Shown here: piece by piece, positions 32,909-44,695 of the stretch
Layout: every line of letters starts with the position of its first letter
How positions within the stretch are numbered: position 1 is the first letter of the stretch
Assembly (NCBI RefSeq): GCF_027579695.1
Contig: NC_083587.1
Location: 51,515,021 to 51,579,020, forward strand
DNA from: Neoarius graeffei
Taxonomy: Eukaryota; Chordata; Actinopteri; Siluriformes; Ariidae
Length of the DNA: 64,000 bases
Direction: 5' to 3'
Notes under the pieces: generated by a model
Databases searched by the model: none
The model's input: only the letters and a program-made list of their open reading frames with translations
What the model was told of the DNA's origin: nothing
Made by a program: the position numbers and the translations under genes

Positions 32909-33110
32909 TTCTCACTTTGGCTATTCTCTAGCAGAGATGGGATTCGAGCTTGTGACTTGGACTCGAGTCACACTTCAGTCGCACATGCAGTGACTTGAGA
33001 CTTGACTTTAGATTCGTCCTCAAAAGACTCGAGACTTGGGACTCGTGAACAATCTTTATTCGTCTTCATCTATTTCATATTTCACAGATGAAGACTATTG
33101 TTTATGGTGA
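32909..33110. repeat. Short dispersed repeat fragment
   Basis: Repeated words around gacttggactcgagtcac and gactcgagacttgggactcg are typical of a common fish repeat built on 'gactcgag'. Lies between gypsy elements 1 and 2. Confidence 0.4.
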
Positions 33111-34470
33111 TGTAGCCCTGTGGGATTTTGGGGTCATTGATTTGTTTATTTTGTTTACTTGATGCATGTTTAAAATGTAAATATCAATGTGTTGATGCTT
33201 TGAAAATAAGGTTTGTATGTAAAAATAATTAAGTTTGTTAAGAATCCTTATCTGGTATGTTGGCCAATGGGAGAGCAGGGTCGGGGGTCGAGAGGAACAG
33301 GAAGTGGGGAGATCCGCGAGGAGGGGAGAGATGGAAAAAAAAAAAAGCAGAAAAGTGATGCAGCGCTATGAGTAACTTAAAAAGTTGGTAAAACGCTCCA
33401 GTTGAGTGCTAAAGTGCTAAGTCTTAGTTTGACGAACAGACAGGGAGTCATATGTATTGTGTGTGAACATAGCAGGTTTACAAGCGGAGTTCTTTGAAGA
33501 AAAGTTTACCGCGAGTGTTTATAGACTGAACGGAGCTCGTGGAATTTAAGGTGGACTGGAAAGCAAGTAGCCTGCTTGGCTCTAATTCAAGGACCAGACC
33601 AGCTAATCCTGACCAGAGGGAGGACATCCTTCGACTGGGACACCGACGTCCAATTCCCCTCGCCAGCACTGCGAGGCTATCGAGAGCAGACGACGACAAG
33701 TCATCTACAGTCGTGAGTTTTGTTTCATGCGCCACGGCGTGAAGTGGCCATTGTGTTAAAGGTCTCCCCGTTCCCAAGCCACGTTACAGGCCTGCATCGC
33801 TACTTTGACTCACATTTAGGTTTGGCCTGGGTATCCTTTTTGTTTTATTCTGGAATATATTTAGTTTAAGGTAAACTGCCGGCTTTAGCAGAAGGTTTAT
33901 GGGGGATGTGTTATGTTTGATACTGTTACTGAACGTGGTTGAGTGTAACTACACCTGAGAGTGAACTGAACTGTATTGAACAGAATTTACGTGACTCTAT
34001 CCAACAACTCTTTCATTTAAAACATATTTCATTTCCTTACCTGTATAAATATACATATTATCCACAATCTACTTTAAGTAAATAGTTTAAATTCATGTTT
34101 GGTGAATGTGTATTCTATTTAGTTTATTCATACGTACATGGGTTTTACTGTTTATAAATATTAAAGGGTAAGTAGAGCAGGGTCATTTAAAAACTCATTC
34201 TAGGTAATAATTCAAGTACAGATGTAAAGATACACAGACACATATAACATAGGCTTAAAAGACATGGTTCCACTTTTACAGTGATGGTTATTCCCACAAT
34301 GCTATTATATTAGTTAAATTACTGTGGTTAGTATCTTTGAGTAAGTTAACAGTTCCATTCAACAAAATTACTCCACTTAGTGCATTATTTAACTATAGAG
34401 AGAGATCTCTCAACCCATGGATTCGGGGAGCGCACTCAATAAAATAGCAGGACAGCTAGGGTGCGCTACA
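33111..34470 (+). repeat. 5' LTR, gypsy element 2
   Basis: 1,360 bp. AATAAA at about 34438 near the right end is the likely poly(A) signal. A frame at 33539-33742 occurs in both LTRs but has no coding support. Confidence 0.93.
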
Positions 34471-34475
34471 TAAAA

Positions 34476-34493
34476 TGGGGGCTCGTCCGGGAT
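34476..34493 (+). other. Primer binding site, proline tRNA type
   Basis: TGGGGGCTCGTCCGGGAT is the 18-base sequence complementary to the 3' end of tRNA-Pro, the same used by many gammaretroviruses. It lies 5 bases after the LTR. Confidence 0.92.
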
Positions 34494-34612
34494 GGTAGTT
34501 GATTAGTGCAATTAAGTGAGTAAATAGTAATAAGTTAGAATATTTTCTTGAGCGCCAAATTAGCCTGTTGTGTTAATGACCCCCTATTAGAGATAATAAA
34601 GCCGAAGTAAAC

Positions 34613-35460
34613 ATGGATCATACAAATAGCCACACAGACTTAGTTAATGAGCTCAAAGAATGGTGTCGTGGAGAAGGACTTGACGAAGCACAGTCTCTCA
34701 TCGTGCTGGTTCCTGAAGGGACTGAGATTGCCCAAATTGAAGAAACGATGGAGACAATCAAAGTGTTAGGCCGGGTTCGTGTCAGAGGACGGACATATAG
34801 CAACAAGCATCGCTGTGTAGCGGCTCGCTGTGAGCACAAAGGAAAAGTAGATGCTAGTGAAATTCCCACTGAAGTCCTTCCTGTTGGTGGAACAGAGCCG
34901 TGGACAATTGTTACAGCCTCTTCAGGTGTCGGAGCAGGATCTGGAGATCCAAGTCCGTCTGACAACCCACCTTCTTACAGTTCAGCTGAGTCTCTGATCC
35001 GTGTCATTGGTGATCTGTTGACCAAGATGGAAAGACCGTCTGGAGAAAACAGTAGCTACCGAAGGCTACGGGTGTTTTCGGGAACTTTGCCGACCCCTGT
35101 TGGTGAAGAAGTGCTCGAGAACTGGCTGGAGCATGCACGACTGATGGTAGAAGAGAGTGAGTGTTCTGCTAAGGAGAAACGACGTCGTATAATGGAGAGT
35201 CTTAAAGGTCCTGCTTTAGCTGTGGTGAAGGCTGTTCGGGCTGCTCGTACAGAGGTCAGTCCTGCTGAATGTCTGGACGCCATTGAGAGTGCGTTTGGGT
35301 CTGCTGAGACCGGCGAGGACCTTTTACTTTGCTTTTCGGTTGTTACAGCAGCAGCCAAAGGAAAAGTTGTCTGACTTCCTCCGACGCCTAGAGATGTCAT
35401 TATCGCTGTGGCGAAGATGGCCATTTCTCTGCTAAATGTCAGAACCCAGAGAATCAAACT
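34613..35460 (+). pseudogene. PNMA-like Gag, frameshifted and internally deleted
   Basis: ATG at 34613. Residues 1-90 (LVNELKEWCRGEGLDEAQ...KVLGRVRVRG) resemble the RNA-recognition-like N-terminus of PNMA proteins. Residues 145-230 hold YRRLRVFSGTLPTPVGEEVL, ENWLEHARLM, KRRRIMESLKGPALAVV and ECLDAIESAFG, the PNMA capsid N-lobe pattern. An extra T near 35327 shifts the frame; the sequence then continues as FAFRLLQQQPKEKLSDFLRR. A large deletion joins this to a zinc knuckle (YRCGEDGHFSAKC, 35410-35445) that has lost its first Cys. Most of the capsid C-lobe is missing. Confidence 0.85.
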
Positions 35461-35475
35461 AAAGTCATTCAGAAA

Positions 35476-38400
35476 TTGATACGCTCGCTGCACAAAGCAA
35501 AACAGAGCGAGCTAGCTGCTCAAATCAGAAATACTAACAACACAGAGGGCCATTGTAAGAAAAGTGAAGTAGTCACATTACGACAAAACATTCCAAAAGG
35601 GTTGATTGGCCCTTCTTCAGTTGTCCCATTGAAGATTAATGGCCAACAGTGTAATGCTCTTCTAGATAGTGGCTCACAAGTCACAATTATCTTTGATTCC
35701 TGGTACAAACGCTACCTTCATGATGTTCCTATCCAGCCAGTGTCTGGGTTGGCCATATGGGAACTGAGTGACACCAGTTACCCTTACTTAGGATATGTGG
35801 TAGTGGATATGGAATTCCCCGAGAAGGTGACGGGCACGAAAGATACCCTTTCCGTCCTAGCACTGATATGTCCAAGTCCTCAAAGTCCTGAGCAGACCCC
35901 AGTTATCTTGGGCACCAATGCAAATCTGTTCCAGAGGTTGGCAAGATTGTGCAAAGAGACCAGTGGAGTGGACATTTCTCAAACCCTGGGCATTAAAGTG
36001 ATGGAAGCTGCATTGAATACCGACCATTCAGCCACTGAGGGAGAAGAGGATGAAGTGGGGTGTGTGAGATGGATGGGTCCAGGCTCCCTGAATGTCCCTC
36101 CCGGTGGTGAATGTACAGCTGTCGGTGAGGTAGAGTTGAAGAAGCCACTGAGTACAGACATGTTGATGGTTGAGGCATCTCCCACCGTCCCATTGCCATC
36201 CGGGGTCCTGCTGCAACCTATGATTGTGTCCAGTACAGCGGTGGAGGACAACCACTTAACTGTGTTGATCCAGAATACATCACAGAGGAAGACAGTCATT
36301 CCAGTTGGGGCAGTATTAGGTCAGCTGTGTCATGCAGATCCGGTGGTGCCATCTCCGAGCACAGAGATTGTTCCTGCACGGTTAGACCCCCAGTTAATCC
36401 ATTTTGGAGACTCGCCCATTCCACCCCAGTGGAAGGAACGACTGCGGAGGAAGTTGTGTGAGAGAGCTGGTGTATTCTTGCATGAGTGGGACGTCGGCCT
36501 GGCCAAAGATGTGGAGCATCATATCAGGTTATCAGATCCAAGACCCTTCAGAGAACGCTCAAGACGCCTGGCTCCTGCTGATATTGATGACGTTCGAAAG
36601 CATTTGCAAGAGTTATTGAAGGCTGGTATCATTAGGGAGACACGTAGTCCGTATGCATCCCCAATTGTGATTGCTAGAAAGAAAAATGGGCGTATTCGGA
36701 TGTGCATTGACTATAGGACCCTTAACCGCCGTACAGTCCCAGACCAGTACACAACTCCCCGCATAGACGATGCATTAGATGGCTTCCCGACAAGCAAGTG
36801 GTTCTCCGTGTTAGACTTGCGAAGTGGATATTATCAGATTAAAATGGCGGATGAAGACAAAGAGAAGACTGTCTTCATTTGTCCCCTTGGATTTTATCAA
36901 TTTGAAAGGATGCCTCAAGGCATAACTGGAGCACCAGCGACATTCCAAAGACTTATGGAGAAGGCTGTAGGGGATATGAACCTGCTGCAGGTCCTAGTCT
37001 ACCTAGACAATTTGATAGTCTTTGGACGTTCCTTAGAAGAACATGAGCGTCTCATGCGGGTATTAGACAGGCTGGAAGAGGTAGGGCTGAAACTGTCCCT
37101 GGACAAATGTCAGTTTTGCCAGCCAAAAGTAAAGTACGTCGGCCACATCGTGTCTGCCAATGGTGTTGCCACTGACCCTGAAAAGATAGAGGCCGTGGCA
37201 AAGTGGCCAAAGCCCACAGATCTCAAGTCCTTACGATCTTTCTTGGGGTTCTGTGGTTATTATCGAAGATTCATAGCCAATTACTCCTCAAATGTTAGGC
37301 CCCTGACAGAGTTGACAAAGGGCTACTTGCCCACACAACGTGGTAAGCGAAAGGCCACAGACAAGAGCAAGACCTACTTTAAAGAATCCGAGCCCTTCAA
37401 TGAAAGATGGGACCAGTCCTGTGATCAGGCTTTCAAACGCATTATTCGGTGCCTGATTAATGCCCCTGTGCTGGCCTTTGCTGATGCAAGCAAGCCCTAT
37501 GTCCTTCACACTGACGCTAGTTTTAAAGGCATTGGTGCAGTACTCTATCAGGAACACCCTGAAGGACTAAGACCAGTGGCCTTTGCCAGTAGGAAGTTGA
37601 GCTTGTCTGGACAGCGCTATGCTGCACATCAGTTAGAGTTCCTGGCCCTGAAATGGGCAATCGTGGATAAGTTCCACGACTATCTCTATGGGGTCAAGTT
37701 CACAGTACGCACTGATAATAACCCGTTGATGTATGTACTCACCACTGCCAAGCTCAACGCAACGGGTCATCGCTGGCTTGCAGCGCTTGCCTCTTATGAC
37801 TTTGATGTACAGTACAGGCCTGGCAAAGCCAACATAGATGCTGACCTGTTGTCCTGCAACATAGCAGATGTGGCAGGGCCTGGGGTGTGGGACAGCCTGT
37901 CTCAGAAGGTGGTGAAATCCATTTGTCAGCGGTCAAAACGTCAGTGATAGCTGATACCAGATATGTTGACCCATTATGCGCTCCACCAGCCTGTATCCCT
38001 GATGCATATGCCTTCCCATCGCAGTTGCAGCTGGGTTTGCTGGAGCGACTGTCCAAAGTTGATCTGATAACTGCCCAGAGGAGAGATGCTATAATGGGAC
38101 CGGTGGTGGAAGCATTGAAGCAGGGAGTGTGGCCTAGTAATCAAGAGTTGGACCCTGATGTGCGGTTGATGAAGAGGGAAGCTAGCAGACTGGTGATGCA
38201 AAATGGACTTCTGTTCCGGGTAAGCAAGAAAGCAGGAGAGGAGACACTTCGGCTATTATTGCCTGCCAAATTCAGAGGACAGGCTTTGCACTCTCTACAT
38301 GATGCTATGGGCCACTTGAGTGTGGAAAGAGTCACTGAGCTATGAGAGCAAGGTTCTACTGGCCGAAGATGGTTCAGGATGTAGAGGAATATGTAAAGAA

Positions 38401-39871
38401 TTGTGGATTGTGTGTGACCTGTAAAACACCTTGCAAGCGGGCTGCCCCCTTACACCACATTGTCAGCAGTGGTCCTATGGACTTAGTATGCATTGACTTC
38501 TTGTCAATGGAGCCGGATTCCAGAGGCATAAGCAACGTACTTATCGTGACTGATCACTTCACCCGATACGCTCAAGCCTTCCCATCTAGGAATCAGAAAG
38601 CCTTGACAGTAGCGAGGATCCTGGTGGAGAAGTATTTTGTTCATTATGGATTGCCTGCAAGAATTCATTCCGACCAGGGAAGGGACTTTGAGTCAAGATT
38701 GATAAAAGAGCTTCTTACAACCCTGGGTGTCAGGAAGTCTAGAACGACTCCGTATCATCCCCAGGGGGATCCCCAGCCGGAACGCTTCAACCGTACGCTG
38801 CTCTCAATGCTATCTACATTAGGCCAGGAAAAGAAGAGAACATGGAGTCAGCATGTGGCTTCATTGGTGCATGCGTACAACAGCACACAAAGCGATGCTA
38901 CAGGGTTCTCTCCATATTACTTGATGTTCGGCAGAGAGGCACGACTCCCAGTAGACCTGTGCTTTGGAGCATCTAGTGATGGGAGTGAAGAGAGAACCCA
39001 TTACCAGTATGTAAGGAATTTGAAGCGTGATCTGCAAAGGGCTTACCAAATGGCGAGTCAAGCAGCTGAGAAGACTTACCTGCGCAACAAGAGAGCCTAC
39101 GACCAGAAGGTCAATTTTCAGAACATCCAAGAGGGAGACCGTGTTCTATTGAGGAATTTAGGACTCAAAGGGAAACACAAGCTTGAGAGCAAATGGAGCT
39201 CCATACCTCATGTGGTGGTGAGAAAGTTGCCAAACTTACCTGTCTACCAAGTAAGACCTGAAGGGGGGCAGGGCAGCATAAGGACCATCCATCGTGATCA
39301 CCTCTTATCTATTGGGCAGTCTGTGAGGATGCTAGGTGGGGAGGGAGGCGATGAAGGCCCTGTGCGACCCAGAACCCGTTCAGCCCGAACCAGGAACAGA
39401 CAACCGACACAAAGAGAAAAGGTTTCAGAGATGACAGATTCCTCGCTAGATATGGAGTATGAGCTACCTCACAGACCTTACCAGGAATACCTGGAACACC
39501 TGTTGGCTGAAAGGAACAAAGAAACGGATATCTCTGAAAGAGAGTCTGTGCACTCGGAGCATGACTATGTCAGAGACTCAAGACCTGAGTCCCCTGGTGC
39601 GGAGTCCGAATCTGAGCATGCAGATGAAGAAAGCCTGGCTGAAACCAATACTGACCCATCAGGCTCTGAGATGGAAAAAAATGCTTGCCGAACCCCTGTT
39701 AGCAGCCCAAAAGCCAGACTGAGCTCTAAACCAGAAACAGAAATGGTACTTAGAACAAGAGAGAAAAGACAAGTAAGACCAGCGCTTAGACTTTCTTATG
39801 ACGAACCTGGTAAGGCTAGTGAACAACCACTAACTATTGTTCATAGAGGCATTATCATCAAATTAGAATAA
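35476..39871 (+). pseudogene. Pol of gypsy element 2
   Basis: Protease LLDSGSQVTII (about 35655-35690). Reverse transcriptase with SVLDLRSGYYQI, FERMPQGITGAPATFQ and VYLDNLIVFG, where the second Asp of YxDD is Asn (GAC AAT near 37010). RNase H has HTDASFKGIGAVL. The frame ends at TGA 37945-37947, continues shifted (37887-38345), then breaks again before the integrase at 38342-39871, which has CGLCVTC, VCIDFL, HSDQGRDF and GDPQPERFN (D, D, E). The C-terminal 170 residues are charged and Ser/Glu-rich with no membrane segment. Confidence 0.9.
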
Positions 39872-39974
39872 AAATAGTTCATTCAGAACTCATGGATAGA
39901 GAATTAAAGTTCAGGTATTGAAAATATTTAATGCTGTTTAGTGTTCAGTGTCTAATGAGGACATTTAGACATTT

Positions 39975-39987
39975 AGAAAGGGGAGGA
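39975..39987 (+). other. Polypurine tract, gypsy element 2
   Basis: agaaaggggagga directly before the 3' LTR; the same sequence precedes the fragment at 63562. Confidence 0.85.
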
Positions 39988-41278
39988 TGTAGCCCTGTAG
40001 GATTTTGGGGTCATTGATTGATTTGTTTTTTTATTTTATTTTGTTTACTTGATGCATGTTTAAAATGTAAATATCAATGTGTTGATACTTTGAAAATAAG
40101 GTTTGTATGTAAAAATAATTAAGTTTGTTAAGAATCCTTATCTGGTATGTTGGCCCATGGGAGAGCAGGGTCGGGGGTCGAGAGGAACAGGAAGTGGGGA
40201 GATCCGCGAGGAGGGGAGAGATGGGGAAAAAAAAGCAGAAAAGTGATGCAGCGCTATGAGTAACTTAAGTTGGTAAAACGCTCCAGTTGAGTGTTAAAGT
40301 GCTAAGTCTTAGTTTAACGAACAGTCATATGTATTGTGTGTGAACCAGTGGCGGCTCCTGAATTTTTTTTCAGGGGGGGCAATTTTCCCCCGTTATGTCT
40401 ACACGGACCGTAAATGTCCACAGGACTAAAGTAAATTGACCTAGGTAGCAAATCAATTGGCCGAACTTGTTTTTGCCTGGTAAATTCAGATATCAATATA
40501 GACGATATCTCTTCTCTCCACTAGGTGGCAACACTAAACAAGTTAAAGGTGGCAAACTAAGGTAGCCTAGTAAACTAGACCCACCTGTCTAGCGGCCAAA
40601 AATATTTTTGCCTACGAGTGGCAAATATTCACATTTAGTCTGGCTTGCCAGGCTAAAACTAAGGAAGATTCATTGTGAAGTCTTCAAAGCAAAACATTTG
40701 GCATCACAATCAATTAATATTACATTGCTCATTTATTTTCTCATATTATTCCAGTATTCTGTAATAAGTAGACACAAATTCTTAATTATAAAAATATTCT
40801 AATTTCTTCAATTCTAAAGAATGCAATTAAAGTGGCAGGATATAAATCAAAAAGTGTTTATTTAAGTTTTGAAAAAGATGAAGAAAAGCATAACCATCAA
40901 ACAAACATGTGCAGCTTAATTGTGTTTTTTATATGGAATTGCACCATTTTAACAACAAATAATTCTAAATAAATTCTGCAGTTTTTTTCCCCAAGAATTC
41001 CTCCAGAAAGCCATGCCTTAAAAGGAAATTTAAAGTATTACAAGCATGTCAATGAACACAAAAGGCTTTAGTTATTTAGCTATATACACACAAGGTTACA
41101 CAAGGTTTTGTAGTCAGTGCAACTTGGCTTAAGTTGGAAAAAAGGTGCTGCTGGCTCCAATGAACACACATACTGTACAATATATAAAAACTGAAAATAT
41201 GCTTAATTTACACCAAGTCAGAGAGAACTTGAGGCTACTGAAATATTCCAAGCATGGCAATGTTAAACTGCCATTGTT

Positions 41279-41281
<3 letters not shown>

Positions 41282-41334
<53 letters not shown>
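41282..41334. repeat. (CA)n microsatellite
   Basis: About 26 CA units within the hAT element. Confidence 0.95.
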
Positions 41335-41336
<2 letters not shown>

Positions 41337-41359
41337 AAAACAACTTTTGCCTAGTAAAT

Positions 41360-41662
41360 TCAAATATCAGATATCACTGTACCGTCTGCTGTGCTACTTC
41401 CAGAGTGGAAGAGAACGCAAGGGTAGCAAAAAAGAGCATTGACTACATCACAGCCAGCTAGCCAAGTTTTCCGGTGGTACCAGTTCTTGTTAAAACCTCT
41501 TGAGTAGGTCTTCTCCCCCTTTGTAGACACTTGCTTGATGTTTAAATTCGGTCTAGGAGGTCCTAGCTGTTTGATTGCCGTTTTCTCCTCATTGGTACGA
41601 CGACTAAAGGGAACTTCTTTCAGAGACGCTATCGTATTGTTGCACTCAACACTCGCTGCCAT
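41360..41662 (-). pseudogene. hAT transposase N-terminal fragment with TTF-type zinc finger
   Basis: Reads MAASVECNNTIASLKEVPFS and later FNKNWYHRKTWLAGCDV, then NALFCYPCVLF, the WL-x-C...FCxxC pattern of the TTF-type zinc finger before the hAT catalytic core. The core and dimerisation domains are absent. The same frame extends upstream to 41806, but I take the inner ATG near 41662 as the start because the family begins there. Confidence 0.65.
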
Positions 41663-43075
41663 CTTCATAGAATGTTCACACATTTCCCGCGCAAGTTGCG
41701 TTTTCCAGCGCAGTTCAAAACCCGCCAAAATGCACTTAAAACCAATCTGGCAACACTTGCGCGGTGCAACAGGCGTATGACGTAAGCACGCTGCTTGTGC
41801 GAGCACATAAAACCTAATAGAAAATGCATTGGGAGCAGGATTTTCAAAAAAAACGTACGTACCATTAGTGTCAATGGGAGATTTGGGGGCAAATCTGAAC
41901 CTGACAGAAATCGCCCCAAAAGGGCGTGGCTACACCAGGCGCGACCTTAGCCTGATTGGACAATGACATTACTGTTGGTAGTAGGAGTAGATAAAAAAAA
42001 AAAAATCTCGCTCCCTGTTTGGGAGTGCGTCGCTCAAATCGCCCCTATTAACGAGCCGCCAGTGGTGTGAACATAGCAGGTTTACAAGCGGAGTTCTTTG
42101 AAGAAAAGTTTACCGCGAGTGTTTATAGACTGAACGGAGCTCGTGGAATTTAAGGTGGACTGGAAAGCAAGTAGCCTGCTTGGCTCTAATTCAAGGACCA
42201 GACCAGCTAATCCTGACCAGAGGGAGGACATCCTTCGACTGGGACACCGACGTCCAATTCCCCTCGCCAGCACTGCGAGGCTATCGAGAGCAGACGACGA
42301 CAAGTCATCTACAGTCGTGAGTTTTGTTTCATGCGCCACGGCGTGAAGTGGCCATTGTGTTAAAGGTCTCCCCGTTCCCAAGCCACGTTACAGGCCTGCA
42401 TCGCTACTTTGACTCACATTTAGGTTTGGCCTGGGTACCCTTTTTGTTTTATTCTGGAATATATTTAGTTTAAGGTAAACTGCCGGCTTTAGCAGAAGGT
42501 TTATGGGGGATGTGTTATGTTTGATACTGTTACTGAACGTGGTTGAGTGTAACTACACCTGAGAGTGAACTGAACTGTATTGAACAGAATTTATGTGACT
42601 CTATCCAACAACTCTTTCATTTAAAACATATATTTCATTTCCTTACCTGTATAAATATACATATATCCACAATCTACTTTAAGTAAATAGTTTAAATTCA
42701 TGTTTGGTGAATGTGTATTCTATTTAGTTTATTCATACGTACATGGGTTTTACTGTTTAGAAATATTAAAGGGTAAGTAGAGCAGGGTCATTTAAAAACT
42801 CATTCTAGGTAATAATTCAAGTACAGATGTAAAGATACACAGACACATATAACATAGGCTTAAAAGACATGGTTCCACTTTTACAGTGATGGTTATTCCC
42901 ACAATGCTATTATACTAGTTAAATTACTGTGGTTAGTATCTTTGAGTAAGTTAACAGTTCCATTCAACAAAATTACTCCACTTAGTGCATTATTTAACTA
43001 TAGAGAGAGATCTCTCAACCCATGGATTCAGGGAGCGCACTCACTAAAATAGCAGGACAGCTAGGGTGCGCTACA

Positions 43076-43900
43076 GTGATATTTATTTATTTATTTCCTT
43101 CCAAAAGTTGGTCAGTTTCAGATGAAATTGTGACCACTGGTAACGACAGACAACAGAAGCTCCCGGACCCAAGATGAGTGACCTTCACCTATTTTTCAAG
43201 GTCACAGAGCACATTTTTTGTTTTTTTGTTGAAAATCTCATTTTATTTATTTCAGTATCGACTAATACCTCCATCTCATCAAATGGGGGAACCAACCTGA
43301 CTTCTCTGCTAGCACAAAACTTGCTAGCCTTTCCTGGGTCTGTTTTTCCAAGCTTCGCTAACTCTATTGTTCTCCAGTTTTTCTCTTTCCATCACCATTC
43401 TCTCTCTTTCCTTTTCCTCTCTTTCCAGTGCCATTCTCTTTTTCCATTTCTCTCATTCAAACTGTACTTGTCTCTCTTTTTCTTCTCTCTCTTTCCAATC
43501 TCAATTTCTCCAGTTGAAACTGTCTTTTTCTTTTTCTTTCTCATCCACGTGTTCTTTTTCTCTTTCCAATGCTCGAAAAACCTCATGCCCGATCGTCCCA
43601 GATGACTAAAGTCTGTGCAAGGACGAGTAAAACTTTAATGGTAATCGTCTGATCGGACGACAAAAGTTAGTGTTGGCAACCTAAGCAACACAGGTGCTAA
43701 GAGAGCAGGGAACCAGTCTAAAGTAGCTCGTCTCGTTTCACGGGAAATGCATTAAAAAGTTTGATTCATCAGCACGACAATATATAAAAGTACAAAAATA
43801 TTTTGAGGAAATCATTCAAATTTCCTTGTTTTTGGTTATAATTCATCGAAGTATGCGCGTGTTCGAGTGTACTGGAAAAGCTCGGCTCAGAGGGGTCCAT
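43076..43900. other. Unassigned, with a pyrimidine tract
   Basis: (TTTA)n run at 43081-43098 and a 200-bp C/T-rich tract (43375-43580, ctctttcc-type words). A 143-codon frame across the tract is low-complexity and not a gene. Confidence 0.5.
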
Positions 43901-43924
43901 GTAATGACGTAATTATACCAATTG

Positions 43925-44440
43925 GCTAAAGGCCTCTGCATGCTTGTGCGACACGGCTTTCGCAGACAGCTTTTCGCAGACAGTTGTAATTTATCGTTGA
44001 GCAGGGATAATAGGCGTGCGCGATGTTATTCACCGGCACAACGCAAGGGGGCGCGAAGTCGCTAGGAGTAGTTGGTGGGTGTGGTTAGTGGAGTGTTTAT
44101 CCTCCGGTTACTTATAATGACTAGAACTGGAGTCGTATAGATGTAGGTACTTCCTCACTTCCTCGATCAACCGCTCTTCGTGCTGCTCCATCTTCGCTTG
44201 TGTTTTTAAAAATGCCGGTTGTGAAAACAAAACAAACCGGGAAAGTAGGGAAGCGGAAGTGCATGTACAGCAGATGTAGAGTGGACCAATCAGAGCCCTC
44301 TTGTCTGCGAGGCTTCTGCGGTGGTCACAATTTTTGGGAGGTGCGCGCAGAGCGTCTGCGAAGGTGGGGGGGGCTACGCAGACACTGTCTGCGACACCGT
44401 CTGCGAGGACTGCGTTGTCAGCATAAATTGGCCTTAAGGC
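43925..44440. mobile_element. Possible DNA-transposon fragment with internal 'gtctgcga' repeats
   Basis: The words cgcagacag, gtctgcga and ctgtctgcgac recur at both sides (43965-43985 and 44280-44415), partly inverted. This suggests a non-autonomous element ending near ataaattggcc. Ends not confirmed. Confidence 0.35.
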
Positions 44441-44695
44441 TGATGAGGGTCAAGGGCATCGTGTGCCAGCAGCGCGGTTGAAGCAGGCAGGTGTCAAACT
44501 TGGAACTTTTATATCACAATTCGATTAATATTAAATGATATCACCAAAAAATTTTCCTTACCTCTAAACAGTATATATTACGATTTTTAATTGTTTTTGA
44601 TGATTTCATATATTTCGTAATTATATCATTTTTATTTTCTAAATATTTCTCAACATACCGCCATTGCAGCACGGGAGCCTGTGATTGGTGGACAG

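Larger units (their letters stand above)
40346..42064 (-). mobile_element. hAT element in the 3' LTR
   Basis: Ends cagtggcggctcctg and cgagccgccagtg are inverted; the 8-bp repeat gtgtgaac flanks it (40338-40345, 42065-42072). It carries the first coding part of a hAT/ZMYM-type transposase on the minus strand and a long (CA)n tract. A related end begins the element at 57052. Confidence 0.9.
33111..43075 (+). mobile_element. Ty3/gypsy retrotransposon 2 (long LTRs, PNMA-like Gag)
   Basis: LTRs of about 1.36 kb begin tgtagccctg and end gcgctaca. The 4-bp repeat gtga (33107-33110 and 43076-43079) flanks the whole element, so it is one intact insertion. It has a proline-type primer site, a Gag related to the PNMA family, pol in gypsy order and a polypurine tract. 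The 3' LTR is split by a 1,719-bp hAT element. Several lesions disable it: a gag frameshift and deletion, an RT active-site change, and breaks before integrase. No envelope gene. Confidence 0.93.
39988..43075 (+). repeat. 3' LTR of gypsy element 2, split by hAT
   Basis: Parts 39988-40345 and 42065-43075 together match the 5' LTR, with few substitutions and small indels (for example, loss of gacaggga near 40323). Confidence 0.92.

Noticed and set aside
33539-33742. 67-codon frame in the LTR of gypsy element 2 (also 42143-42346)
   Set aside because: Identical because the LTRs are identical; no start context, domain or expected gene there.
41282-41334. Repeat array as CRISPR-like
   Set aside because: Simple CA microsatellite; no spaced repeats of CRISPR form exist in the window, which is eukaryotic.
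33111-43075. Gypsy element 2 as an endogenous retrovirus
   Set aside because: Proline-tRNA primer site is retrovirus-like, but there is no envelope gene or membrane segment after integrase, and pol is of Ty3/gypsy type.
43174-43605. 143-codon Phe/Ser-rich frame
   Set aside because: Created by a C/T-rich tract; low complexity with no splice or promoter support.
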